64,000 nucleotides of DNA from assembly GCF_001898805.1 (NCBI RefSeq), contig NZ_MKVJ01000003.1:82525-146524 (forward strand), given 5' to 3'. The stretch is from Leifsonia sp. 71-9. GTDB lineage: Bacteria; Actinomycetota; Actinomycetes; Actinomycetales; Microbacteriaceae. Position 1 is the stretch's first letter; every line of letters starts with the position of its first letter. The notes under the pieces were generated by a model, which saw nothing but the letters and a program-made list of their open reading frames with translations, did not search any database and was not told where the DNA came from. Positions 16,754 through 25,041 of the stretch are shown one piece after another. The translations under genes were made by a program, and so were the position numbers.

Positions 16754-19108
16754 TTGGAACCCCGGACCACCTCACCTCGACGACGGATGGCGCGCCCCGT
16801 CGCCGCCGTCCTCACCGCCGCTCTTCTCGGCGCGAGTCAGATCGCGCTCACCACCCCGGCCGTCGCCGCTGACGGCAGCCCCGGGGCGGCGACCATCGGA
16901 GACTCGCTCTTCCGCGGCATCGGCAACGGAGGCTACGACGTCAAGCACTACGACGTCGCACTCGCGTTCAATGCCGACAAGACGATCACCGCCACGACGG
17001 TGATCACCGCCAAGGCGACTCAGGCGCTCTCCTCGTTCTCCCTCGACTTCGAGGGCCTCACCGTCTCGTCGGTGCTCGTCAACGGGGCCCCCGCCACGTT
17101 CACCCGGACCAGCGACCCGAGCATCACGTCGTACAAGCTCGTCGTCACGCCGGCGGCGACGATCACGGGAGACTTCACGGTCGCGGTCGCCTATGCGGGC
17201 ACTCCGGTCACGCACGTGGACCCCGACGGATCGAAGGAAGGATGGGTCTCGACGTCCGACGGGGCGACCGCGCTCGGGCAGCCCGTCGGCAACATGACCT
17301 GGTTGCCCAGCAACAACACCCCCGCCGACAAGGCGACCTACGACATCACGATCGACGCCCCCACGACCATTGACGGGGTCTCGGCAGCCGCCGTCAGCAA
17401 CGGTGAACTGGTCGCGAAGACGCCGAACGGAGACGGCTCCCGCACCTCCTGGCACTGGCGGCAGACGCGGCCCATGGCCACCGAGCTGGCGATGATCACC
17501 ATCGGCAAGTACCTCGTGTACGAGTCGGACATCGCCCTCGCCGTGAGCGGCCGCACCATCCACGAGTGGACGTTCGTCGACCCGGCCGTCACGACCGCGA
17601 ACCAGGCGACCATCCAGACGCGGCGCGCCGCGCTCCCCGAGATCCTCAACTATCTCGAGTCGAAGTACGGCGCCTACCCGGGCGGGAGCACGGGCTTCGT
17701 CGTCGACATCACGAGCCTGGGCTACGCACTCGAGACCCAGGACCGCCCCTACTTCGAGCGATCGGTCTCGTCCGGCACCTTCATCCACGAGCTCGCGCAC
17801 CAGTGGTTCGGCGACTCCGTGACGCCGGCCGACTGGAACAGCATCTGGCTGAACGAGGGCCCCGCCACCTTCATCCCCACCCAGTACAACCAGGACCACG
17901 GCAGCACCACCACGACGGCCTCGCAGTTGTTCGGCACCTGGAACGCGACCGCCTCGACCGATGCCCGCTGGACGATCCCGCCCGCGGCCATGACCGACCC
18001 GGCGGACCTCTTCGACTGGCAGGTCTACACCCGCGGCGCGATGGCGCTGGAGGCGCTGCGCCAGTCCGTCGGGCAGACCGCGTTCGACGCCATCATGAAG
18101 AACTGGGTCCAGCGGTACGCCGGCCAGAGCAAGACGACCGAGGACTTCATCGTCCTCGCCGAGGCGCTCTCCGGTCGCGATCTCGGCGCCTTCTTCCAGG
18201 ACTGGCTGTTCGACGCCGACAAGCCCGCGTGGCCGTCGACGTGGACCCTCGGCCTCGCCTCCGACCCGGTCGACGGCGAGGTCGCACCCGAGCAGGAGAT
18301 CACCTACACGCTGACCGCGCAGAACACGGGCCAGATCGTGCTCGCCGGCGCGACGGCGACGGTGGACCTCGCCGACGTTCTCGACGACGCGACGATCGAC
18401 GCGTCGTCGCTGCCGGCCGGCCTGGCGTTGAGCGGCACGACTCTGACGTGGAGCGTCCCGGACACCGCCACCGGCGGTACGGCGACCGTCTCCTTCACCG
18501 CCGTCGTCTCGAAGACCTCGTCGGGTGGCACGCTTGCGGCGACCGCCGCGGTAGGCGCGCTCGGTGCGACCTGCGCGACGTGCGCCTCCACGCTCACCAC
18601 GCCGGTCATTCCCGGTCCGGACCCGATCACCGAGGCCGACCTGACCGACGCGACGCGCGGCCCGGTCCGCGTGCCGGCGACGGCCGTGCCTGGCGGCGTG
18701 GTGCACGTGACCCTGCTCGGCGGCGCCAACGAGGGCGAGACGGTCACCCCGGTGCTCTTCTCGACCCCGCGCCCGCTCGCCACGGCCGTCGTCGACGGAG
18801 GCGCCTTCAGCGTCACGATCCCGGCCGATGCGGCGCTCGGCGCGCACAAGCTGGCGGTCGTCGACGCGCAGGGCGCCCTGATCGGCTGGGGCGCTCTGAC
18901 CCTCGTCGCCGCACCGGGTTCGACGGACCCGGGCGCTGGACCGGCCGCCACGGGCGCCGGCACGCTCGCCAGCACGGGTTCGTCGGTGACGCTGCCGCTC
19001 GGCATCGCCTCCGGCGCGCTCCTGGCGGGCGTCGCGGCCCTGCTGCTCGCCCTGTGGCGACGCCGCACGGCGACTCGAGCCGCGACCGAGGGCTCGTCGC
19101 AGGAGTAG
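16754..19108 (+). CDS. M1-family zinc aminopeptidase, secreted and probably sortase-anchored
   Basis: The 784-residue protein starts at TTG (16754), supported by GGAGGA six bases upstream. A signal peptide ends near PAVAA-DG (residue 39). The peptidase domain has the gluzincin signature HELAHQWFGDS with His345, Glu346 and His349, and the third ligand Glu368 in IWLNEG. The usual GAMEN exopeptidase motif is replaced by YALETQDRP. Then come a DUF11-like repeat (TYTLTAQNTGQIVLAGATATV), a further Ig-like region and a LASTG motif (738-742). A hydrophobic helix and basic tail follow, a typical class E sortase signal. It probably digests peptides at the cell surface. Start and function are both firm. 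Confidence 0.92.
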   Translation: MEPRTTSPRRRMARPVAAVLTAALLGASQIALTTPAVAADGSPGAATIGDSLFRGIGNGGYDVKHYDVALAFNADKTITATTVITAKATQALSSFSLDFEGLTVSSVLVNGAPATFTRTSDPSITSYKLVVTPAATITGDFTVAVAYAGTPVTHVDPDGSKEGWVSTSDGATALGQPVGNMTWLPSNNTPADKATYDITIDAPTTIDGVSAAAVSNGELVAKTPNGDGSRTSWHWRQTRPMATELAMITIGKYLVYESDIALAVSGRTIHEWTFVDPAVTTANQATIQTRRAALPEILNYLESKYGAYPGGSTGFVVDITSLGYALETQDRPYFERSVSSGTFIHELAHQWFGDSVTPADWNSIWLNEGPATFIPTQYNQDHGSTTTTASQLFGTWNATASTDARWTIPPAAMTDPADLFDWQVYTRGAMALEALRQSVGQTAFDAIMKNWVQRYAGQSKTTEDFIVLAEALSGRDLGAFFQDWLFDADKPAWPSTWTLGLASDPVDGEVAPEQEITYTLTAQNTGQIVLAGATATVDLADVLDDATIDASSLPAGLALSGTTLTWSVPDTATGGTATVSFTAVVSKTSSGGTLAATAAVGALGATCATCASTLTTPVIPGPDPITEADLTDATRGPVRVPATAVPGGVVHVTLLGGANEGETVTPVLFSTPRPLATAVVDGGAFSVTIPADAALGAHKLAVVDAQGALIGWGALTLVAAPGSTDPGAGPAATGAGTLASTGSSVTLPLGIASGALLAGVAALLLALWRRRTATRAATEGSSQE

Positions 19109-19126
19109 CCTTCGCTCGCGTACAGA

Positions 19127-19157
19127 GGGCCGCCCGGTCGACGACCGGGCGGCCCTT
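19127..19157. terminator. Bidirectional terminator between convergent genes
   Basis: A perfect 13-bp stem (GGGCCGCCCGGTC with GACCGGGCGGCCC) closes a GAC loop and is followed by TT. It lies between the M1 peptidase and tautomerase genes. Confidence 0.75.
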
Positions 19158-19173
19158 CGTCTGTCCGCTCGGA

Positions 19174-19599
19174 TCACCCCGCGGCGGCGGCCGCCTTCGC
19201 GAGCGCCGTGAACTCCTCCACGCCGAACGCGGTGCCCTGGATGCCCCAGCCGCCCTCGGCGGCCTCGGTGAGGATGACCCAGGTGCGCACCTCGCTGCCG
19301 GCGGCCGCGCGGACGATCTCGGTCGCCTCCCGGGTGATGGTGCGCTGGCCGTCGCGGTCGAGGGAGCCGGGCGGGGTCACGATCTGCACGCGCACGATCG
19401 GCGCCGTGGGGGTCGCCGCGGTGCCGAGGGCGGTCTCGGGGAGGCGGTGGATGAAGGCCGCCGTGTTGTCGAGGTGGAACGGCCCGGGCTGGGCAACCCC
19501 CTCGGCGCGGAGGACGGCGTGGGTGAGCTCGTCGACGAGCCGCACGTCCGCGTCGGCCGGGAAGAGGGTGGTGGGGGCGTAGACGTCGATCATGGGCAT
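19174..19599 (-). CDS. Tautomerase-superfamily protein
   Basis: The 141-residue product begins MPMIDVYAPTTLF, so removal of methionine exposes the catalytic Pro1 of the 4-oxalocrotonate tautomerase superfamily. The length and two repeated beta-alpha-beta halves (PMIDVYAP near the start, RVQIVTPPGSL in the middle) fit the longer, MSAD/CHMI-like monomers. VRTWVILTEAAEGGWGIQG matches the C-terminal strand of these proteins. The ATG at 19599 was chosen because AGGAG lies upstream and because Pro must follow it directly. It is transcribed divergently from a TetR regulator across a region with two operator-like sites, so it is probably that regulator's target. The substrate is unknown. Confidence 0.85.
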   Translation of the reverse strand: MPMIDVYAPTTLFPADADVRLVDELTHAVLRAEGVAQPGPFHLDNTAAFIHRLPETALGTAATPTAPIVRVQIVTPPGSLDRDGQRTITREATEIVRAAAGSEVRTWVILTEAAEGGWGIQGTAFGVEEFTALAKAAAAAG

Positions 19600-19620
19600 G
19601 GTGCCTGCTCCTGTCAAAAC

Positions 19621-19636
19621 TATGATGGTATACATA
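19621..19636. promoter_or_regulatory. TetR operator-like site 1
   Basis: TATGATG-GT-ATACATA is an imperfect inverted repeat matching the site at 19647 (TATGAYGGT...CATA). It lies 22 bases upstream of the tautomerase start. Confidence 0.5.
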
Positions 19637-19646
19637 GACGGTAGAT

Positions 19647-19662
19647 TATGACGGTCGTCATA
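19647..19662. promoter_or_regulatory. TetR operator-like site 2
   Basis: TATGACG-GT-CGTCATA is a perfect 7-bp inverted repeat with a 2-base centre, 26 bases from site 1 and 32 bases before the TetR start. Confidence 0.65.
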
Positions 19663-19693
19663 GTCAAGACCCCCGTCGGGATGGAGCACGCCC

Positions 19694-20287
19694 GTGCCCG
19701 CAGACGTCCGTTCGCGCATGGTCGACGGCGCCATCCGCCTGCTCGCCACCCGGGGCCTCGCCGGCACCTCGTTCTCGGAGGTGCTGGAGGTGACGGGAGC
19801 GCCGCGCGGCTCGATCTACCACCACTTCCCCGGCGGCAAGGACGAGCTCATCGCCGCCGCCGTCGACCGCTCGGCCGAGAACGCGGTGACGCTGCTCGAC
19901 CAGCGCGCGGGGGAGCCGGCCGACCGGGTCGCGGAGCTGTTCCTCGACACCTGGCGCCTGCTCCTGACCCGCTCCGGGTTCGAGGCGGGCTGCGCGCTGG
20001 TGGCGGTGACCGTGGATGCGGACACCGACGTTCTGCGCGAGCGCGCCGCCGCCGCCTTCACGGCGTGGCGCGGGCACCTCGCCGAGCTCCTCACCCGGGG
20101 CGGGCTGCCGGCCGAGACGGCGCAGCGCACCGCGACGCTGCTGCTCGCGGCGGCGGAGGGCGGCGTCATCCTCAGCCGGGCGACGCACGACCTCGAGCCG
20201 TTCGACACGGTCGCGTCGGCGCTGCTCGACCAGGTGCGGGCCGGCCTGACCCCCGGAACACCGACCCCCGGCACGCCGACCCCCTGA
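19694..20287 (+). CDS. TetR/AcrR-family transcriptional regulator
   Basis: The 197-residue protein has an N-terminal TetR helix-turn-helix: RMVDGAIRLLATRGLAGTSFSEVLEVTGAPRGSIYHHFPGG. The YHHFP recognition-helix ending is classic. The C-terminal ligand domain (ELFLDTWRLLLTRSGFEAGCALVAVTVD) resembles the LmrA/YxaF-type TetR_C group. Translation probably starts at GTG 19694. The extreme C-terminus is a short repeat (TPGTPTPGTPTP) from a 12-bp tandem repeat in the DNA. It is divergent from the tautomerase gene, and two matching inverted repeats between them suggest that it represses both. The inducer is unknown. Confidence 0.9.
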   Translation: MPADVRSRMVDGAIRLLATRGLAGTSFSEVLEVTGAPRGSIYHHFPGGKDELIAAAVDRSAENAVTLLDQRAGEPADRVAELFLDTWRLLLTRSGFEAGCALVAVTVDADTDVLRERAAAAFTAWRGHLAELLTRGGLPAETAQRTATLLLAAAEGGVILSRATHDLEPFDTVASALLDQVRAGLTPGTPTPGTPTP

Positions 20288-20361
20288 CGAGCGCGACGCC
20301 GCGGGGTACCGTGCGCGGCACATCCATCCACGGATGCCGGATGCACGGAGAGGAGCGCATC

Positions 20362-20622
20362 ATGCCGGGACAGCCCCAGCTGAAGGACGAGAAGCTGTAC
20401 GAGAAGCTGCGCGACGAGGGCGACTCGAAGGAGAAGGCGGCGCGGATCTCGAACGCGGCCGCCGCTCGCGGGCGCTCGTCGGTCGGCCGGAAGGGCGGCG
20501 AATCGGGGTCGTACGACGACTGGACCGTGCCCGAGCTGAAGAAGCGGGCCAAGGAGCTCGGCCTCAGCGGCTACTCGAGGAAGAACAAGGCGGCGCTGAT
20601 CGAGGAGCTCCGCGACCACTGA
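20362..20622 (+). CDS. Rho-N/SAP-like domain small protein
   Basis: The 86-residue protein has two parts. Residues 1-45 (LKDEKLYEKLRDEGDSKEKAARISNAAAARG) resemble the DUF7218 type, and residues 52-86 (YDDWTVPELKKRAKELGLSGYSRKNKAALIEELRDH) form a Rho termination factor N-terminal/SAP-like helix-extended-helix that usually binds nucleic acid. GGAGAGGAG lies before the ATG. Short proteins of this layout are widespread in actinobacteria and are often called Rho termination factor-like, although they lack the Rho ATPase. The exact role is unknown. It stands alone between the TetR gene and a coiled-coil protein. Confidence 0.88.
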   Translation: MPGQPQLKDEKLYEKLRDEGDSKEKAARISNAAAARGRSSVGRKGGESGSYDDWTVPELKKRAKELGLSGYSRKNKAALIEELRDH

Positions 20623-20662
20623 GCCGGGGGACGGCGGCCTCCGTCGCGCGTATGCTCGCGGC

Positions 20663-21523
20663 ATGGATCTGCGGGAGGTCGCCGGCGAGCTCTATGCCGC
20701 CGCGCCCGCCGAGTTCGTGGAGCGGCGGGGCGCTGCCGCGGCAGGAGCCGACCGCGACCTGGCGAAGGAGATCCGCGCCTTCCGCAAGCCGACCGCCTCC
20801 GCTGCGGCGATCAACGCGCTGGTGCGCGAGCATCCCGACACTGTCGAGGACGTGCTCGAGATCGGCGACCGGATGCGCGCCGCGTTCGCCGACCGCGACC
20901 GGGCGGCGATCCGCGAGCTCACCCGCGACCGCCAGCGGCTGCTGCAGAAGGCCACGCACGGGCTCGGGCTGAGCGCCGCGGTCGAGCGCGAAGTGGAGGA
21001 GACGCTGCAGGCGGCCGTCGTGGACGCGGCGGCCGCGGCCGCGGTGCGCAGCGGGATGCTGCTGCGCGCGCTCGAATCCACCGGTGTCGATCAGGTGGAC
21101 GTCTCCGACGCGGTCGCGCTGCCGGTGGATGTGGACGCGCCGCCGCCCTCGCGGCCCGCGAAGACGGAGGCGAGGGCGAAGACCGGGACCGACGCGTCCC
21201 GCGCCGAGCCCGAACCGTCCGACCGTGAGAGCGCGAGTGAGCGGCGCGAACGTCAGCGCCGCCTCCGCACCGCCGAGAAGGCCGTGGAGCGGGCGCGTGC
21301 CGAGACGGAGGGCCTGGACGACGAGCTCGACACCGAGGTCGACCGCCGCAGCGACCTGGAGGCCGAACGCGACACCCTGCAGCGCCGGCTCGAACGCACG
21401 ACCGAGGAGCTCGCCGAGTCGCGCGCAGCCGAACGCGACCTGCGCAAGCGCATCTCGGCGGCGCACACCGCCCTCCGCGCCGCGGAACGCGACCTGCGCG
21501 CGGCCCAGGACGAGAACGCCTGA
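20663..21523 (+). CDS. Coiled-coil protein of unknown function
   Basis: The ATG at 20663 has TATGCT six bases upstream and no ribosome binding site, which indicates a leaderless transcript. The 286-residue product has an Ala/Arg-rich helical N-terminal half (AKEIRAFRKPTASAAAINALVREHPD). A proline- and acid-rich linker covers about 160-195. The C-terminal coiled coil (195-283) has regular heptads of Glu, Arg and Leu (RLRTAEKAVERARAETEGLD, TLQRRLERTTEELAESRAAE). Similar actinobacterial proteins are annotated only as hypothetical. No membrane segment or signal peptide is seen. A strong hairpin follows the gene. Confidence 0.8.
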   Translation: MDLREVAGELYAAAPAEFVERRGAAAAGADRDLAKEIRAFRKPTASAAAINALVREHPDTVEDVLEIGDRMRAAFADRDRAAIRELTRDRQRLLQKATHGLGLSAAVEREVEETLQAAVVDAAAAAAVRSGMLLRALESTGVDQVDVSDAVALPVDVDAPPPSRPAKTEARAKTGTDASRAEPEPSDRESASERRERQRRLRTAEKAVERARAETEGLDDELDTEVDRRSDLEAERDTLQRRLERTTEELAESRAAERDLRKRISAAHTALRAAERDLRAAQDENA

Positions 21524-21559
21524 CGCGGGCGCCACGGAGCAGCAGAGGGGCGAAACGAC

Positions 21560-21589
21560 GAAGGGCCGCGGCGGATGCCACGGCCCTTC
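21560..21589. terminator. Bidirectional terminator-like hairpin
   Basis: A 9-bp perfect stem (GAAGGGCCG with CGGCCCTTC) and a 12-base loop lie between the convergent genes at 20663 and 21603. Confidence 0.6.
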
Positions 21590-21602
21590 GAGGGGGAACG
21601 GG

Positions 21603-22346
21603 TCAGGCGCGTGGCGCCTTGGCCGCCTTGACCGCGTTGAAGTAGTCGCTCGAGGGGCGCAGCCAGAGCAGCACCACGGCGATGATCGACAGCACCACCT
21701 GGAGGGCGCCCGCGCCCAGGCCCGCGGCGACGTTGAGCAGCGAGATCACGGTGAGGACCGTCAGCACGATCCGGGCCCAGTTGGCACCCCGGCGCGCGAA
21801 GAACGCGAACAGGACGAAGACGATCGCCCAGAAGATCAGCGTGACGATAGCCCAGGTGGTGCCCAGGGCGATCGCCCCGTCGACGAACTGGTCGGTGGTC
21901 ACGCCGCGCAGGTCCGTCGAGCTGTTCTGCAGGCTGTCGATCAGCTGCTGCCGCGTGCCGCCGATCGACACGATCGTGATGATCCCGCTGATCACGCTGA
22001 CGACCGCCGAGGCGATGAACAGCCAGAAGGCCGCGTTGACCGTCGTCGGCGGCGCGCTCGGTGCGACGGCCGGTGCACCCGGCGTGGCACCGTACGCCGG
22101 GAAGGCGGACGGCGCGGGAGGCGCGGGCGGGAGGTCGGCGGCGGGCGCGGCCGGGGCGGCCGGCGGCGCGGGAGGCTCGACCGGAGCGGACGGCTCGACC
22201 GGAGCGGACGGCTCGGGCGAGGCGGCCGGGGCCGCGTCCGGAGCCGGCGACGCCGGCGGGACGGGCGGGACGGGCGGTGGAGCGTCCGACCCGGCGGGGG
22301 CGCCGGTCGGCTCGTGCGGCGTGTTCTCGTCGTTCGGAATTGTCAT
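21603..22346 (-). CDS. Pro/Ala-rich membrane protein of unknown function
   Basis: The 247-residue protein has a cytoplasmic N-terminal 100 residues of extreme Pro/Ala/Ser composition, including two SAPVEP repeats that are also a DNA-level direct repeat near 22180-22210. Four hydrophobic segments follow: about 104-125 (AAFWLFIASAVVSVISGIIT), 160-183, 189-210 and 213-232. The layout matches the DUF6264/DUF4064-like tail proteins common in Microbacteriaceae, but no family can be named with certainty. The ATG at 22346 has a TAGGGT box exactly six bases upstream, another leaderless start. It is convergent with the coiled-coil gene. Confidence 0.78.
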   Translation of the reverse strand: MTIPNDENTPHEPTGAPAGSDAPPPVPPVPPASPAPDAAPAASPEPSAPVEPSAPVEPPAPPAAPAAPAADLPPAPPAPSAFPAYGATPGAPAVAPSAPPTTVNAAFWLFIASAVVSVISGIITIVSIGGTRQQLIDSLQNSSTDLRGVTTDQFVDGAIALGTTWAIVTLIFWAIVFVLFAFFARRGANWARIVLTVLTVISLLNVAAGLGAGALQVVLSIIAVVLLWLRPSSDYFNAVKAAKAPRA

Positions 22347-22379
22347 GCCGCGACCCTACTGCGGGATGGACCGGTCTGA

Positions 22380-23921
22380 CTAGCCTTCCACGCGGGACGC
22401 GGGTCCCTCGTCCTGCCCTGCGTGGCCCAGCGGAGACGGCACCGGGGCGAGCGGTTCGGTGGCCGGGCCCTCCAGCACGGAGCCGTCGGGCGCGAACCGG
22501 GAGCCGTGCAGCGGGCAGTCCCAGGAGAGCTCGGCGTCGTTCCAGCGGACGACGCCGCCGAGGTGGGTGCAGACGGCTGCGACGGCGCAGGTGACACCGT
22601 CGACGGTGGAGATCCCGGCGGGTGCGACGCCTCGCCGGACGACCGCTCCCGTCCCTTCGGCCGGCGTCGGGGCGTCGGCGATCTCGGGCGCGGTGGCGGC
22701 GCCCGTCCATCCCGCGGCGGCGGATGCGCCGACGGACGCGTTCATGGCGACGCCCTCGGCGAGGTCGCCCGGGCGGGTCACCCGGTGGTGGAGCACGCGT
22801 GCCCACTCGAGCGTCTCGCCGGTGAGGTCGGCGGCGAGACTGAGCGCCGCGGCGACCGCGTTGGTCATGCCCCACTTGGCGTAGCCGGTCGCGAGGAAGA
22901 CGCGGCCGCGGCCCCGCGGCAGCCAGCCGACGAAGGGTACGTGGTTGGCCGAGCGGTAGTCCTGCGCGGCCCACCACTGCGTGCGCTGGGCGCCCGGGAA
23001 CCGCGCCTCCGCCCACGACGTGAGCTCGGCGAGCCGCTCCGCGGGGGAGTCGGCGCGGCCGACCGGGTGCCCGTTGCCGCCGACGAGCAGCAGGTCGCCC
23101 TGCGCGTCGGTCGCCTGGCGCAGGGAGCGCGCCGGGGTCTCGGCGGACAGGTACATCGCCCGCGGCAGGTCGCCGGGCACGCGGAACGCGGCGACGTAGG
23201 AGCGCTCGGCGGCGGTCTTCGCGAAGTAGAGGCCGCGGTCCAGGATGGGCGTGCCCGTCGCGAGCACGACCTGATCGGCCTGCGTGCGGCCCGACGTGCT
23301 GGTGACGACGGCGGGGGAGGAGGCCGAGATGGCCGTCACCCGCTCGCCCTCGACCACGCGGCCGCCGAGACGCCGCAGCTCGGCCGTGAGCGCCGCGAGC
23401 ACGAGCAGCGGGTGCACCTGCGCCTGGCCGCCGAGGGTGAGCGCGCTCTCGACGGCGAACGGCAGCTCGGGCGCGTTCGCTGCGTGAACGGCGGGGAGGC
23501 CGGCCGCCCGGAGTGCGGCGAGTTCGGCCTCCAGCTGCTCCGCGCCGTCGCCGGTCGTGGCGTACGTGACGGCATCCCGCACGTCGTAGGGGACGCCCTG
23601 GGCGTCGAGGAAGTCGAGCAGCCAGCCCTGGCCGGCCGTGTTGCCGTCCACGTACGCGCAGAGCACGCGGTCGGAGGTGCGGTGACGGATGCCCGCGAGC
23701 GTCGTTCCCTGCAGCAGGCTGACCTTGCCGGTCGTGTTGCCGGTGGTGACGGCGCCGACGGTGCGCGCCTCGAGCACCGCGACGCGGCCTCCCGAGCGTG
23801 CCAGCATCACGGCGGTCGCGAGCCCGGTCAGCCCCGCGCCCACCACGACCGTGTCGTAGCGGCCGTCCCACTCGAACGGATCGGTGGGGATGGCGGGGGC
23901 GGTCTCGAGCCAGAGCGACAT
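22380..23921 (-). CDS. FAD-dependent oxidoreductase with C-terminal Rieske domain
   Basis: The 513-residue enzyme combines an N-terminal DAO-type FAD fold (YDTVVVGAGLTGLATAVMLA, residues about 22-41) with a C-terminal Rieske [2Fe-2S] domain. The Rieske ligands are Cys and His in CTHLGG and CPLHGS, about 18 residues apart. FAD-contact sequence TTGNTTGKVSLLQG near residue 65 and FLATGYAKWGMTN near 365 are typical of this fused family. It probably oxidises an unknown amine or glycine-like substrate, passing electrons between FAD and the cluster. The second of two close ATG codons (23921) is preferred because GAGGGG lies six bases before it. The small gene at 23938 is 16 bases upstream and may be co-transcribed. 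Confidence 0.88.
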   Translation of the reverse strand: MSLWLETAPAIPTDPFEWDGRYDTVVVGAGLTGLATAVMLARSGGRVAVLEARTVGAVTTGNTTGKVSLLQGTTLAGIRHRTSDRVLCAYVDGNTAGQGWLLDFLDAQGVPYDVRDAVTYATTGDGAEQLEAELAALRAAGLPAVHAANAPELPFAVESALTLGGQAQVHPLLVLAALTAELRRLGGRVVEGERVTAISASSPAVVTSTSGRTQADQVVLATGTPILDRGLYFAKTAAERSYVAAFRVPGDLPRAMYLSAETPARSLRQATDAQGDLLLVGGNGHPVGRADSPAERLAELTSWAEARFPGAQRTQWWAAQDYRSANHVPFVGWLPRGRGRVFLATGYAKWGMTNAVAAALSLAADLTGETLEWARVLHHRVTRPGDLAEGVAMNASVGASAAAGWTGAATAPEIADAPTPAEGTGAVVRRGVAPAGISTVDGVTCAVAAVCTHLGGVVRWNDAELSWDCPLHGSRFAPDGSVLEGPATEPLAPVPSPLGHAGQDEGPASRVEG

Positions 23922-23937
23922 CGTCATCCCCTCGGCA

Positions 23938-24216
23938 TCAGGAGAGGGAGTCGAAGTCGAACCAGAACGCGTCGTCCTCGTCGTCGCCGGAGGCGTGATC
24001 GGCGGCGGTCTCGCGCGGGATGGTCGCCGTCTCGATGCGCACACGGGTCTGACACGTCACGAACAGCTCCGTCGGCGGCCGGCTCGATTGCGTGATGGCG
24101 ACGAAGTCGCCGTCGCTGCGGCTCGCCTGGACGACCCGCTCCTTGAGCTCGTCGACCGGCGCACGGTCCACGAAGGTGAAGCGGAGGTCGTCGATGTAGA
24201 CGTGGAACACCTGCAT
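23938..24216 (-). CDS. Small acidic-tailed protein of unknown function
   Basis: The 92-residue protein begins MQVFHVYIDDLRFTFVDRAP behind GGGAGAGG. A compact alpha-beta body (VDELKERVVQASRSDGDFVAITQSSR) is followed by an acidic, aromatic tail (GDDEDDAFWFDFDSLS). No signal peptide or helix is seen. I do not recognise the family, but the shape resembles other short actinobacterial proteins such as the one at 33168. It lies 16 bases upstream of the FAD-Rieske gene and could share its transcript. Confidence 0.7.
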   Translation of the reverse strand: MQVFHVYIDDLRFTFVDRAPVDELKERVVQASRSDGDFVAITQSSRPPTELFVTCQTRVRIETATIPRETAADHASGDDEDDAFWFDFDSLS

Positions 24217-24382
24217 GCCTCTCCCGCTCGCTTTCCGTCGTCGTCGGATGGGATGTCCCGGCCGATAGTACGCGGCGTGGGATGTTTCGCCAGTGCAGTC
24301 GCGCAACCGGGCCGTTCGTCCATGCCGCGGCCGGCTGTCAACCGGGTTGCGCGCGGGTCGTCCAGAGGGTTGCGTGCAGGGT

Positions 24383-24994
24383 ATGACCGATCGCACACGA
24401 CCCCTGTCCGCCCTGGCGCTCGTCTGCACGCTCAAGCCGTCGCCGGCCGAGTCGAGCAGCCAGCTCCTCGCCACGCAGCTCCTCGACGAGCTCACCACCC
24501 ACGGCGTCACCGGCACGGCCGTGCGCCTGGCCGACTACGACATCAAGCCCGGCGTCTCGCTCGACGAGGGCGACGGCGACCAGTGGCCGCAGATCCGGCA
24601 GCAGGTCATCGCCTCCGACATCCTCGTGATCGTCACCCCGACGTGGATGGGCCACCTCTCGTCGATCGCGCAGCGGGTCCTGGAGCGTCTCGACGCCGAG
24701 CTCTCCGAGACCGACGCCGACGGGCGCCCGCTCGTGGAGGGCAAAGTCGCCGTCGTCGGTGTCGTGGGCAACGAGGACGGCGCGCACGCCATCATCGCCG
24801 ACCTCTTCCAGGGGCTGAACGACGTGGGCTTCAGCATCCCGTCGCAGGGTGCGACCTACTGGAACGGCGAGGCGATGCAGACCGTGGACTACAAGGACCT
24901 CGACGAGACCCCCGAGAGCACGGCGAGCACGAACGCGAGCGTGGCGAAGAACGCGGCGCACCTCGCCCGGCTGCTCGCGTCGACGCCGTACTGA
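24383..24994 (+). CDS. NAD(P)H-dependent FMN reductase/flavodoxin-like protein
   Basis: The 203-residue protein has the flavodoxin-like fold of the NADPH-dependent FMN reductase family. ALALVCTLKPSPAESSSQLL forms the phosphate-binding first loop, ASDILVIVTPTWMGHLSS forms the flavin-ring loop with an aromatic residue, and VAVVGVVGNEDGAHAIIADLF is strand four and its turn. It would transfer electrons from NAD(P)H to flavin or a quinone in the cytoplasm. The ATG at 24383 is the first in-frame start after a stretch of unconserved sequence. No clear ribosome binding site is seen. The gap of 166 bases before it shows no other gene. Confidence 0.85.
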   Translation: MTDRTRPLSALALVCTLKPSPAESSSQLLATQLLDELTTHGVTGTAVRLADYDIKPGVSLDEGDGDQWPQIRQQVIASDILVIVTPTWMGHLSSIAQRVLERLDAELSETDADGRPLVEGKVAVVGVVGNEDGAHAIIADLFQGLNDVGFSIPSQGATYWNGEAMQTVDYKDLDETPESTASTNASVAKNAAHLARLLASTPY

Positions 24995-25041
24995 GCCGGC
25001 GGAGCGCGGGGCGCCCGGGCACCGGCGGTTAGCATGACGGT

